A DNA stretch of 64,000 nucleotides from Candidatus Manganitrophus noduliformans (GTDB lineage: Bacteria; Nitrospirota; Nitrospiria; SBBL01; Manganitrophaceae): the NCBI RefSeq assembly GCF_012184425.1, contig NZ_VTOW01000008.1:1-64000 (forward strand). The letters run 5' to 3'. Under the pieces are notes generated by a model. It saw nothing but the letters and a program-made list of their open reading frames with translations, searched no databases and was not told where the DNA came from. Within the stretch, counting starts at the first letter, position 1, and each line of letters starts with the position of its first letter. A program made the position numbers and the translations under genes. Below are positions 44,221 to 53,181 of the stretch, piece by piece.

Positions 44221-45453
44221 ATGAAAAGGGACCGGAAGGCTTTCTTGGTGATCTGGGTCGGACGCTTTCTGGCGACGGCCGGGTTGGCGATGGTGGTGCC
44301 GTTTCTTCCGTTCTATCTGGACGAGTTGGGGGCGACCGGGATCAAAGAAAACCGGCTCTGGACGGGACTGTCGCTGGCGGCTCCGGCGATCATGTTCATC
44401 TGGGCGGCCCCTCTTTGGGGACGGTGCGGCGACCGGTGGGGGCGCAAGTGGATGGTGGTGCGAGGGGTCTTCGGCATCGCGATCAGCCTGGCGCTGATGT
44501 CCCTGGCCCGAACGCCGTTTCAGTTTTTCCTTTGTCGTCTGTTGCAGGGGCTTGTCGGAGGAGACAATCCCGCCGCCGCGTTTGTCGGCTCTCAGGGGCG
44601 GGAGGAGGAGCGCGGACGGGCGTTAGGAAGCTTGCAAAGCGCGGTGGCTGCGGGATCACTGATCGGGCCGCTGATCGGAGGCCCGGCGGCCTACTTCACC
44701 GGATTCCGTCCCCTGCTGCTGGCGCTCGGTTTTCTGACAGGGGTGAACGGATTGCTGTCGGCCCTGATCTTAAGAGAGGTTCGGCCGCCCCCCAAAGCGC
44801 AGATCAAAGAAGGGAAGGGCCCCTCCGCGCCGCCGCGACCTGGCTTCTTCGACCTGCTGGGAAACCGAAGGCTGCGGACGTTCCTTATCGCTGGTATCTG
44901 GATTCAGGTCGGTGTCTTCGGGCTGGTGACGATCTTTGCGCCGCATGTGGAGAGATTGACCGGCTCCGCGGGCCTTGCAGCGACCTGGGTCGGAGGACTG
45001 CAGGCGATTTTATGGGGCGCCGCCATGGTCGGCGCCCCCTGGTGGGGGCGACGCAATGATCAGACAGAAGTCGAGAAAAATTTTTTCTGGTCGGCCGTTG
45101 CAGGCGGGCTTAGCATCTTTCTGCAGGCGATCCCGCAAAATCCGGCCTGGTTGATTCCGCTGCGGATCGTGCAGGGGTTTTGCTTCGGCGCCATTCTCCC
45201 TTCCATTCTACTGGTGGTGACGCAAGAATCGTCGGACCAAAACCGGGGAATGTGGATCGGCGCGGCCAGCTCTTTCCTGTTCATCGGCCAAATTCTCGGC
45301 GCTTTGTTCGGCGCGTTGCTCGGCGGAGGGGCGACCGAGTGGATTTTTATCTTGCTGGGAGGGGCGCACATTATCGGCGGGGGGTGGGTCCGATTTAAAC
45401 TCAGGGAGCCGATCGGTGCCCCGCTGTATGCAGGCAGACGAAAAGGAGGATAA
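44221..45453 (+). CDS. MFS exporter, SbnD-like siderophore efflux
   Basis: The 410-aa product has about twelve membrane segments. FLATAGLAMVVPFLPFYLDE opens helix 1; GRCGDRWGRKWMVVRGVFG is the MFS loop 2-3 motif; LGSLQSAVAAGSLIGPLIGG and LIPLRIVQGFCFGAILPSIL are later helices. Its place matches sbnD, the staphyloferrin B exporter. The start (ATGAAAAGGGACCGG) lies 71 bp after the receptor stop, the largest gap in the operon; no terminator or promoter was found there. Export of the product is inferred from context. Confidence 0.85.
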   Translation: MKRDRKAFLVIWVGRFLATAGLAMVVPFLPFYLDELGATGIKENRLWTGLSLAAPAIMFIWAAPLWGRCGDRWGRKWMVVRGVFGIAISLALMSLARTPFQFFLCRLLQGLVGGDNPAAAFVGSQGREEERGRALGSLQSAVAAGSLIGPLIGGPAAYFTGFRPLLLALGFLTGVNGLLSALILREVRPPPKAQIKEGKGPSAPPRPGFFDLLGNRRLRTFLIAGIWIQVGVFGLVTIFAPHVERLTGSAGLAATWVGGLQAILWGAAMVGAPWWGRRNDQTEVEKNFFWSAVAGGLSIFLQAIPQNPAWLIPLRIVQGFCFGAILPSILLVVTQESSDQNRGMWIGAASSFLFIGQILGALFGALLGGGATEWIFILLGGAHIIGGGWVRFKLREPIGAPLYAGRRKGG

Positions 45454-45458
45454 AGATC

Positions 45459-47369
45459 ATGATCGATCCATCGAAGTTGGCCGAGCAAGCGGCGGTTCAA
45501 GAGGCAATCGATCGAAGCGGCGCCTGGAGCAAAACGCAGGCGATCGAACGGCTGCTGAATACCTATCTGCGGGAGAGCGGTCTTTTCGATCCGAGGTTAA
45601 CGCCGGACGGCCCGCAGGGGAAGGGACTCGGCCCCGGCGCGCCGGCGCTGAAGAGCCCACAGGGGATGCCGATGCACATTCCCCTTCCGAAAACCGGAAA
45701 GGGGCTCTTCGGCACGATCATCCGCTGGTCTCCCTCGGGGCGGCATCACTTCGGTCCGTGCTTCTGGCTGCGGGAGGATCCCGGCGGAGGGGCGGTCCCA
45801 TTGGAAGGATGGAGAGGGCTTGCCTGCGCTCTGCTGGAGGAGCTGGCACTCGGTCAGCCCGATCTCTCCTCTCGGCGGGAGGGGGTCCGATCGCTGCTGG
45901 CGCGTCTTGAGAACTCTATCGAAAAAACGGCCGCCTATGCCCGCCGCCGCTCCGTCTGCCGGTCTTGGCTTGAACGGCAAGGAGCGCCACGGTTTCAGGA
46001 GGCCGAGCAGTCGCTGGTCTCCGGCCATCCCTTCCATCCGACCCCGAAGAGCTCGGAGGGCTTTTCCGCTGAGGATCTGGCGCGGTACGCCCCGGAGATG
46101 GGGGCCGCCTTCCCCCTCCATTATTTCGCGATCGCGCCCGAGCGGGCGGCAGAGTCGTTTCTGGAAGGGACCGAGCAGGAGGGGCTGTTTCCGGCGGAAG
46201 TGGTCGCGGCCGCGGAAGCGCGGCTGGGGCCCCGCCGGAAGGACCATCGTCTCCTTCCCTGCCATCCCTGGCAGGCGGGCTACCTGAAGCGGTGGCGGGG
46301 AGTTCAAGCGATGCTGGACCGAAGGGAACTGGTCGACCTGGGACCTCTGGGAGGGGTTGTTCATCCGACCTCTTCGGTCCGGACCGTCTGGGACCCGCAT
46401 CATCGCTATCTCTTCAAGCTGCCGCTGAATGTCCGCATCACAAACTTCATCCGGGTCAATCCGCCAGAGCATGTCGCGCGGGCCTTCGATGCCGCGCGGA
46501 TCCTTGCCGGTCTGCGGCATCGCATCCCTTTCAGCGATTTCGCGATTCTGCTGGAGGTCGGCTATCGGACAGTCGTTCCGCCGGACGACCCGGCCGATCC
46601 TGCAGAGCGCTTTGCAGAGAGTTTCGCGGTCCTCTTTCGGGAGAATCCGGTGACGCTCCCGGCGGATGAAGAGCCCCCAGTGGTCGTGGCGGCGCTGTTG
46701 GAGCCCCCTTTCGACGCCGAGCCGCCACCGCTCCTTCAGGTGATCCGGCGGGCCGCGGCGGCGCGGGGGCGCTCCGCCGATCTCTCCTTTCTGCGCGAAT
46801 GGCTGCAGCGCTACCTCGACATTTCGCTGATCCCCCTTCTATGGCTCTTTCTCGAAGAGGGAGTGAGCTTCGAGGGACATGTCCAGAATTCCCTCGTTCG
46901 GCTTAATCGGGGTTGGCCGGACCGGTTTTATCTCCGCGATCTGGAGGGGGTGAGCCTCAGCAGGGAGCGGGCGGCGGAAAAAGGTTTTTTCCGGGGCCGC
47001 ATTGATGAAGAGAGCCCGGCGCTCTACGCCGATGAGGAGGCCTGGAACCGATTTAAATATTATCTCTTCGTCAATCATCTCGGCCATCTTATCGATATCC
47101 TCGCCGACTATGGCGGTTGCGACGAGCGTCTTCTCTGGCGTGTCGTCGCTGAGGCGCTGGAGGGCTCCAGCCTCCGTTCGACCCATCCGATTTACTTCCG
47201 GGATCTTTTCGGGAGCAGGACGTTGCTGGCCAAAGCGAATCTGGTCAGCTGTTTTCTGGGGCGAGGGGAGCGGCCCCTTTATGTTTCCATCCCGAATGCA
47301 TTGGCTCAAGGGGACGAGGCCCCATCCGAATCAGCAACAAGGGAGATCCGAAATGCAGCAGGTGATTGA
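45459..47369 (+). CDS. IucA/IucC-family NIS siderophore synthetase (SbnC-like by position)
   Basis: The 636-aa ATP-dependent ligase joins carboxylates to amines, independent of NRPS. Motifs: SGHPFHPTPKSSEGFSAEDL (nucleotide-binding GHPxHPxxK), LLPCHPWQAGY, HPTSSVRTVWD, FKLPLNVRITNFIR, and EGHVQNSLVRL near the C-terminus; a FhuF-like C-terminal domain follows. AAAAGGAGG precedes the ATG. It overlaps the SbnH-like gene by 17 bp. In S. aureus SbnC adds 2-oxoglutarate last. Assigning this paralogue as SbnC rests on gene order (next to the exporter) and is not certain. Confidence 0.88.
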   Translation: MIDPSKLAEQAAVQEAIDRSGAWSKTQAIERLLNTYLRESGLFDPRLTPDGPQGKGLGPGAPALKSPQGMPMHIPLPKTGKGLFGTIIRWSPSGRHHFGPCFWLREDPGGGAVPLEGWRGLACALLEELALGQPDLSSRREGVRSLLARLENSIEKTAAYARRRSVCRSWLERQGAPRFQEAEQSLVSGHPFHPTPKSSEGFSAEDLARYAPEMGAAFPLHYFAIAPERAAESFLEGTEQEGLFPAEVVAAAEARLGPRRKDHRLLPCHPWQAGYLKRWRGVQAMLDRRELVDLGPLGGVVHPTSSVRTVWDPHHRYLFKLPLNVRITNFIRVNPPEHVARAFDAARILAGLRHRIPFSDFAILLEVGYRTVVPPDDPADPAERFAESFAVLFRENPVTLPADEEPPVVVAALLEPPFDAEPPPLLQVIRRAAAARGRSADLSFLREWLQRYLDISLIPLLWLFLEEGVSFEGHVQNSLVRLNRGWPDRFYLRDLEGVSLSRERAAEKGFFRGRIDEESPALYADEEAWNRFKYYLFVNHLGHLIDILADYGGCDERLLWRVVAEALEGSSLRSTHPIYFRDLFGSRTLLAKANLVSCFLGRGERPLYVSIPNALAQGDEAPSESATREIRNAAGD

Positions 47370-48606
47370 TTACCTCCATCGACGGAAAAAAGCAAATCCA
47401 AAACCGGTTTGCGCCTTTGTCTATGACCTGGATGCATTGCAGACCCATGTTTCCGGGCTGATGAAGACGCTGCCGTCGCGCTGCCGTCTTTTTTACGCCA
47501 TGAAGGCCAACTCGGAAGCGCCGATTCTCAAAGCGCTGGCCCCGCTTGTCCACGGCTTCGAAGTCGCCTCTCTGGGCGAGGTTCGGAAGGTGAGAGCGAT
47601 CTCCCCCGAGGCGCCGATTATTTTCGGAGGGCCCGGCAAGACGGATGAGGAGATCGAAGGGGCGATCGACCTCGGTCTCTACCTGCTCCATGTAGAAAGC
47701 CGCCACGAACTGCAGCGGATCGGCCGGATTGCCCATCGGCGCGGTGTAGAGGTTCCGATTCTGCTGCGCGTGAATTTACACGGCGCGCTGCCCCAGGCAA
47801 CGTTGGCCATGGCAGGGCGGCCGACCCAGTTCGGCATCGATGAAGCGGCCCTGCCTGATCTGATACGGCTCGCCGTCGCTCTTAAAAATGTGAAGTTGGC
47901 CGGCTTTCATCTTCATTCTCTGTCGAACCAGCTCGATCCCGAACAGCACGTTCGATTGATCGCATTGTACTGTGCAAGGGTCCGTCGATGGATCGAGACC
48001 TTCGGTTTGAAGATCGATTACATCAATGCCGGCGGAGGCGTCGGCGTGAACTATGCCGATTTGACACGGCAATTCGATTGGAATTGTTTTTCTGAACGAT
48101 TGGCTGGGATGCTTCAGGTTGAATGTCCTCCCGGCGCGGGCGTTCTTTTTGAGTGTGGCCGCTATCTCACGGCGGCCTGTGGATATTATGTGACCGAGGT
48201 GCTCGATATCAAACAAAACCACGGCAAGCACTACGCCATTATCAACGGCGGCTCCCATCATTTCCGGCTTCCGGCCGCTTGGCAGCATAGTCATCCCTTC
48301 AGTATCGTCCCCGTCGCGCGGTGGGATTATCCCTTTTCCCGCCCGGAGCTTCTCGACAGCGAAGTGACGGTGGCGGGACAGCTCTGCACTCCGAAGGATA
48401 TCCTTGCGAGGGATGTCCGGATCTCGCGTTTGCGGATCGGCGATCTGCTTCTATTTCCCTATGCGGGGGCCTATGGATGGTCGATCTCCTGCCACGATTT
48501 TCTAAGCCATCCCCATCCGGATCATATTTATTTAAGTGAAACAGGGCCTGCCGCCGATAAGACCGATCCGCGGCAGGCTGCGGCAAGAAGGAGTCGGAGA
48601 GACTAA
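47353..48606 (+). CDS. sbnH: SbnH-like PLP-dependent decarboxylase
   Basis: The 417-aa type III PLP (alanine-racemase-fold) enzyme is related to diaminopimelate and ornithine decarboxylases. SbnH decarboxylates citryl-diaminopropionate to citryl-diaminoethane. PLP lysine is Lys51 (LFYAMKANSEAPIL). GFHLHSLSNQL and INAGGGVGVNY bind PLP phosphate; FECGRYLTAACGYYV is the dimer/substrate loop. RIGDLLLFPYAGAYGWSISC marks the C-terminal barrel. The start ATG 47353 sits inside the NIS gene, so translation is coupled. The C-terminal LSETGPAADKTDPRQAAAR extension is non-conserved. Confidence 0.87.
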   Translation: MQQVIDYLHRRKKANPKPVCAFVYDLDALQTHVSGLMKTLPSRCRLFYAMKANSEAPILKALAPLVHGFEVASLGEVRKVRAISPEAPIIFGGPGKTDEEIEGAIDLGLYLLHVESRHELQRIGRIAHRRGVEVPILLRVNLHGALPQATLAMAGRPTQFGIDEAALPDLIRLAVALKNVKLAGFHLHSLSNQLDPEQHVRLIALYCARVRRWIETFGLKIDYINAGGGVGVNYADLTRQFDWNCFSERLAGMLQVECPPGAGVLFECGRYLTAACGYYVTEVLDIKQNHGKHYAIINGGSHHFRLPAAWQHSHPFSIVPVARWDYPFSRPELLDSEVTVAGQLCTPKDILARDVRISRLRIGDLLLFPYAGAYGWSISCHDFLSHPHPDHIYLSETGPAADKTDPRQAAARRSRRD

Positions 48607-48620
48607 AAAGAGGAGGGAGC

Positions 48621-50531
48621 ATGCAATCCAAAGGTCCGGATCGACATGAAAAAGCGTGGGGAGCGGTTCTGCGGGAGCTGATCGATGTACTGTTCCATGA
48701 AAATCTGGCGGGAATAGTCGATCGCGGCGCCGTCACAACCGATATTGAACCGGCGGGTGCTGTTTCAGATTTCACCCTGGAGGGCGACGAACAGTATTTC
48801 CGCTTCCCCTCAAAACAGAGCGGCTGCGCCCTGTTCTTCCGCGTTCGTCCCTGCCTCTTTCTTCAGCCATACCGTTTAAGCCGTCCTCCTGTGATCGTGA
48901 TCCCTCCTCCCCCCGGCGCGCCCCAGGCCGTTTTTGATCCCGCCGAGGTGCTACGGTTTCTGGCCACGCATCTTTTGGACAGAGAGGAGCGGGATCGGAT
49001 GCCGAACGTGCAAGAGGTGATTCGAGATCTGGAACGGGCCGTGGCGCAAACCGCCCTCTCCTTTGAAGCGGCCGGGCCGCTCCTCGATGCGCTCTCATCC
49101 TCACGGAGGCCTTCTCTCCTCCTGTGGGAGAGCGTGGCCGCGCTGCGGGATCGCCCCTTCCACCCGGTCTCGCGGGCCAAAGTGGGATGGAATGAGGAAG
49201 AGTACAGACGGTTCGCTCCCGAGTTCAACGCTTCCTTTGGTCTCGATTGGATCGCGGTCCGGCGGGACCATCTTCAATGCAGCGCCGCCGCGGCAGAGAC
49301 CGAGATCGCTCCCCTTGTTCTGAACGGCAAGGAGCAGGAAAGATTGGCCGCCTCGCTGGCCGAGGCCCGACGCGACGGTTCCGACTATCTGGCCCTGCCG
49401 GTTCATCCCTGGCAGGGAAGCCGACTCTTGCCGAAAGAGTACGCCGATGAATTTCGGCGCGGCATCTGTCTGCCGCTGGCCCGCGGCCTGGGCCGCTTCG
49501 TCGCCACATCCTCGGTCCGGACCCTCTCGCCGGCGGGAGGCGGGGGTGTTCATCTCAAATTGCCGCTCGGCATCGCCTCGCTCGGCGCCCTCCGCCTCCT
49601 TCCGCCGCACTTCCTGTACAACGGCGAGCGGGCCTACCAGTTGCTCGAGCGGCTCCTTGCGGTCGAGCCGGTGCTTGCCCGGCAGCTTCGCTTATGTGTC
49701 GAGGAGCGCTGGTGGGCCTTCTCCGCGGAGGGAGGGGATTCATTTGTCGATAAGTCGTGCCACCTCGCCGCTCTCTTGCGTTTCATTCCGGCGGACCTTG
49801 TAAAAGACCCCTCGACGGCCTTGATTCCGATGTCGGCGCTTTCGGTCGTGGCCCCTGACGGGCGGATCCCTGCTGTCGACTATCTCTTTCGCGAACGGTT
49901 TGAAGAAGACGGCGCGGCGCCCGATCAGGCGCTGGCGTTGTTTCAGGAGGTATGCGAACGGATCACCGAGCCGGCATTACTCTGCTTCCGCTACGGGATG
50001 ATGCCGGAGATGCATGGACAAAATGTGCTGCTCATCGTGCGCAAAGGGCGGGTGGTCGGTCTGCTGCTGAGGGACTACGACACGCTCCGCATTTACCCTT
50101 CCTGGATGGCCGAGGTCGGTCTGCCCGGTCCCGACTACATTGTCAAGCCGAACAGCACCCTGATCAATCAGACCCCTGAAGATCTCCTCGCCTATTTTCA
50201 GACCCTCTGCATCCAGGTCAATCTCTACGCGATTGCCGCCGCCCTTTCCCATCGCTACGGTATCAAAGAGGATCTGTTCTGGCGGGTGATCCATGCCTGC
50301 ATCGAGAAGACCCTCTCCGCCTTCGATTTTCCTCTTCCGGTCCGGTCGGTTCTGACGCGCGGCCTGCTCCAGAGCGAACGATGGCCGACCAAACAGGTGC
50401 TCACCCCCCTTCTCGCCCGCAGCGGTCCGGCCGGTCCGGGAATGCCGGGCGGGCGGGGGGAGATGGCCAACCCGCTCCGCGCACTCCGGCCGCTTGTAAA
50501 TCCGATCCACCCCTGCGAGGTCCCCTCATGA
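48621..50531 (+). CDS. IucA/IucC-family NIS siderophore synthetase (SbnE-like by position)
   Basis: The 636-aa product has NIS motifs. DRPFHPVSRAKVGWNEEEYR replaces the usual GHPxHP (Asp/Arg for Gly/His), a noteworthy change at the nucleotide pocket. ALPVHPWQGSRLL, VATSSVRTLSPAG, HLKLPLGIASLG and MPEMHGQNVLLIV follow. GAGGGAGC precedes the ATG. The end overlaps the next synthetase (ATGA). S. aureus SbnE makes the first amide between citrate and L-2,3-diaminopropionate. Order (E-F-G) suggests SbnE here, but the altered first motif means the partner choice is open. Confidence 0.87.
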   Translation: MQSKGPDRHEKAWGAVLRELIDVLFHENLAGIVDRGAVTTDIEPAGAVSDFTLEGDEQYFRFPSKQSGCALFFRVRPCLFLQPYRLSRPPVIVIPPPPGAPQAVFDPAEVLRFLATHLLDREERDRMPNVQEVIRDLERAVAQTALSFEAAGPLLDALSSSRRPSLLLWESVAALRDRPFHPVSRAKVGWNEEEYRRFAPEFNASFGLDWIAVRRDHLQCSAAAAETEIAPLVLNGKEQERLAASLAEARRDGSDYLALPVHPWQGSRLLPKEYADEFRRGICLPLARGLGRFVATSSVRTLSPAGGGGVHLKLPLGIASLGALRLLPPHFLYNGERAYQLLERLLAVEPVLARQLRLCVEERWWAFSAEGGDSFVDKSCHLAALLRFIPADLVKDPSTALIPMSALSVVAPDGRIPAVDYLFRERFEEDGAAPDQALALFQEVCERITEPALLCFRYGMMPEMHGQNVLLIVRKGRVVGLLLRDYDTLRIYPSWMAEVGLPGPDYIVKPNSTLINQTPEDLLAYFQTLCIQVNLYAIAAALSHRYGIKEDLFWRVIHACIEKTLSAFDFPLPVRSVLTRGLLQSERWPTKQVLTPLLARSGPAGPGMPGGRGEMANPLRALRPLVNPIHPCEVPS

Positions 50532-52387
50532 AGATACCGCTTCAGGAAGCCGGCTTCCCATCGCTGGCGCCGATCGATGTAGATCAGCTTCATGCGCTCG
50601 ACGCGGCGCTCCATTCCAGGGAATTCATCACGGTCCGAAGGCGGATTTTCCGCCAGTTGATCGAATCGCTCATCTATGAAGGGGTCTTGGTCCCGGAGGT
50701 AGAGAAGGAAAAAGGGGGAGACCTCCTCCGCCTGCATGGCCGGGAGCAGGGGGGCACCCCCGTGACTTACCGCTGCCGGGCGAGGCGGAGATTCAGCTTC
50801 GACCGGGTTCGGCTTGATCCCAAACCGGTTGTGCGAGTCCGCGGCGGAAGGAGCATGGAGGCGCAGTCGCTCTCCTGTTTCCTCCTGGAGATTCAGGCGT
50901 CCCTCGGTACCGATCCGGACCGGTTGGTCCGGTTCACGGAAGAGTTAGAGCAGACACTCCTGAAGGACACCCTGGCGCAACACCGCGGCCGGAGGGAGAG
51001 AGGGCTGCTGCGCGGCCGCGCCTACGATGATCTCGAAAGCGGATTGATGGAGGGTCATCCCTATCATCCCTGTTATAAATCCCGGATCGGCTTCGATTAC
51101 GCCGACCATCTCGCCTTCGGTCCGGAATTCGCTCCGATGCTCCGGCCGATCTGGCTTGCCGCCCGCCGCGACGCAAGCCGCATCGCCGCTTCCGGCCGGC
51201 TTCGCCCGGAACGTTTTCTCAAACAGGAATTGGGAGAAGAGGTGTATGGCCGCTTTCTTCGGGAAGTCCGCCGCAGGGGAAAAGTGCCCGAGGCGTACGT
51301 TCTCATCCCGGTCCACCCCTGGCAATGGCGGGAGCGGGTGCTCCCGCTCTTCTACAACGATCTGCGGGAGGATCGCCTGATCCAGGTCGGAACGGCGAAG
51401 GATTTCTACTCCCCGCAGCAATCGATCCGAACGGTGGCCAACCTGACCGCTCCTCACAAGGCCTCTTTGAAGCTCTCATTAGGGATCGTCAATACCTCCA
51501 CCTCCCGGATCCTGGCCCCGCATACGGTTCGGAATGCCGCGCCGATCACCGACTGGCTGCAACGGATTGCGCAAGAGGACTCCTTTCTTCGGGAGGAACT
51601 CCGCCCGATCTTGCTGGGGGAGGTCGTCGGGGTGGCCTATGATCCGCCCCGGCCGGACCTTCTTCAGCCGGCCGGCTACGGCGCCCTCTCGTGCATCTGG
51701 CGGGAGAGCGTTCACCCCTTCCTTTCCGAAGCGGAGAAAGCGGTTCCGTTCAATTCCCTTGCCTGTCTCGACCGGGATGGCCGGCCGTTTATCACTCCGT
51801 GGGTGGAGCAGGTCGGGTTGGTTCCGTGGGTCCGGCGCTTGCTTTCGGTCAGTATCCTGCCGGTGATCCATTTTCTCTATGCGCACGGGATCGCCCTCGA
51901 GGCCCACGCCCAAAATATGATCCTGATTCATACAGACGGAATGCCGCAGCGGGTCGCCTTTAAAGATTTCCACGACGGGATTCGGTTCGCTCCGGCGCTT
52001 CTGGCCGCGCCCGACCTGCGGCCGGACCTTTGTCCCACCCCCGAGCTTCACGCCCGGGTCAACCGGAACTCCTACATCGAGGCGGAAAAGGAAGAAGAGG
52101 TGCGCGATTTTGTGCACGATGCCTTCTTCTTCGTCAATTTATCGGAGCTGGCCCTTTTCCTTGACGAAGCCTTCGCGCTTCCGGAGCGACGTTTCTGGAC
52201 GCTCGCCCGCGGGGTCATCGAACGGTATCTACGCCGCTTTCCAGCGCTTCAGGGGCGCATCGCCCTTTTTGATCTCTTTTCCCCGACCGTTCAGGTCGAG
52301 CAGCTGACGAAGCGGCGGCTCTTTCCGGAGACGGAGCCTCGTCTGCATCGGGTCCGAAATCCGCTCGCCTTCGTGAAGGGGGAGTGA
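50528..52387 (+). CDS. IucA/IucC-family NIS siderophore synthetase (SbnF-like by position)
   Basis: The 619-aa product has the full motif set: MEGHPYHPCYKSRIGFDYAD, LIPVHPWQWRERV, SPQQSIRTVANLTAP, LKLSLGIVNTSTSRILAPHT, EAHAQNMILIHTDG and KDFHDGIRFAP. This pattern, with QQSIRT and NTSTSR, is that of SbnF/AlcC/DesD-type synthetases. SbnF joins citryl-diaminoethane to a second diaminopropionate. It overlaps both neighbours: ATGA with the previous gene, and a GTGA start of the SbnG-like gene within its stop. Confidence 0.88.
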   Translation: MKIPLQEAGFPSLAPIDVDQLHALDAALHSREFITVRRRIFRQLIESLIYEGVLVPEVEKEKGGDLLRLHGREQGGTPVTYRCRARRRFSFDRVRLDPKPVVRVRGGRSMEAQSLSCFLLEIQASLGTDPDRLVRFTEELEQTLLKDTLAQHRGRRERGLLRGRAYDDLESGLMEGHPYHPCYKSRIGFDYADHLAFGPEFAPMLRPIWLAARRDASRIAASGRLRPERFLKQELGEEVYGRFLREVRRRGKVPEAYVLIPVHPWQWRERVLPLFYNDLREDRLIQVGTAKDFYSPQQSIRTVANLTAPHKASLKLSLGIVNTSTSRILAPHTVRNAAPITDWLQRIAQEDSFLREELRPILLGEVVGVAYDPPRPDLLQPAGYGALSCIWRESVHPFLSEAEKAVPFNSLACLDRDGRPFITPWVEQVGLVPWVRRLLSVSILPVIHFLYAHGIALEAHAQNMILIHTDGMPQRVAFKDFHDGIRFAPALLAAPDLRPDLCPTPELHARVNRNSYIEAEKEEEVRDFVHDAFFFVNLSELALFLDEAFALPERRFWTLARGVIERYLRRFPALQGRIALFDLFSPTVQVEQLTKRRLFPETEPRLHRVRNPLAFVKGE

Positions 52388-53181
52388 AGGTGCTACGAAT
52401 CAATACGCTGAAGCAGGCGCTTCGGGAGGGGCGACCGGCCTTCGGGCTCTTCTGCTCCACGCCGGCTCCCCAGGTGGTCGAGCGGATCGGCTGCGCCGGG
52501 TTCGATTTTGTCATTCTCGACACTGAGCATACGCTGGTCAACCCGGAGACGCTGGAGGAGATGCTCCGGGCGGCCGAGGCGGCGGGGCTGATCGCCCTGG
52601 TCCGGGTGCCGCAGCACGCGCCGGGGGCGGTGCTGCGTGCGCTCGATGCGGGAGCGCTCGGCGTGGTGGTGCCGCGGGTTTGCTCCGCCGCCGAGGCGGA
52701 GACGGCGGTCCGAGCGAGCCGCTATCATCCGGAAGGAGAGCGGGGGCTGAATGCCGGTCGGGCCGCCGGGTACGGGAAGATCGATCTCTTTTCCTATCTT
52801 CAGCAGGCAAATGCCGAGGTCATGGTCGTCGTCATGATTGAAGACCGGCAGGGAATTCTGGAGGCGGGGAAGATCCTCTCCGTCCCCGGCATCGACATGG
52901 TGCTGGAGGGGGCGGCCGATCTTTCCCAATCGCTCGGCCTCCCCTGGCAGACCCGCCATCCCGCAGTCCGGGAGGCGCTCTGCGATCTCCAGACGGCGGC
53001 GCAACGGCAGGGGGTTCCCTTCTGCGCCGTCCCCCGGGTCGCAGAGGATTTCGGCTTTTGGTGGGGACGGGGGGTGCGGGCGCACATCTTGGGGGAAGAG
53101 CGAGGGATCGCCTACCGGGCCCTTGCCGCCCATCTACAGCGGTTTAAGACGGAGCTGAAAGAGCGGAAGGAGGGTCCCTGA
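52384..53181 (+). CDS. sbnG: SbnG-like citrate synthase (HpcH/HpaI aldolase family)
   Basis: The 265-aa product is of the class II aldolase fold and is not related to TCA citrate synthases. SbnG makes citrate for the siderophore from oxaloacetate and acetyl-CoA. Marks: GCAGFDFVILDTEHTLVNPE (catalytic Asp/Glu region), IALVRVPQHAPGAVLRALDA, GALGVVVPRV, RGLNAGRAAGYGK, VMIEDRQGILEAGKIL and DMVLEGAADLSQSLG. It starts at GTG 52384 inside the previous stop; the next ATG overlaps its stop. A dedicated citrate enzyme frees siderophore production from TCA flux. Confidence 0.88.
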   Translation: MKVLRINTLKQALREGRPAFGLFCSTPAPQVVERIGCAGFDFVILDTEHTLVNPETLEEMLRAAEAAGLIALVRVPQHAPGAVLRALDAGALGVVVPRVCSAAEAETAVRASRYHPEGERGLNAGRAAGYGKIDLFSYLQQANAEVMVVVMIEDRQGILEAGKILSVPGIDMVLEGAADLSQSLGLPWQTRHPAVREALCDLQTAAQRQGVPFCAVPRVAEDFGFWWGRGVRAHILGEERGIAYRALAAHLQRFKTELKERKEGP

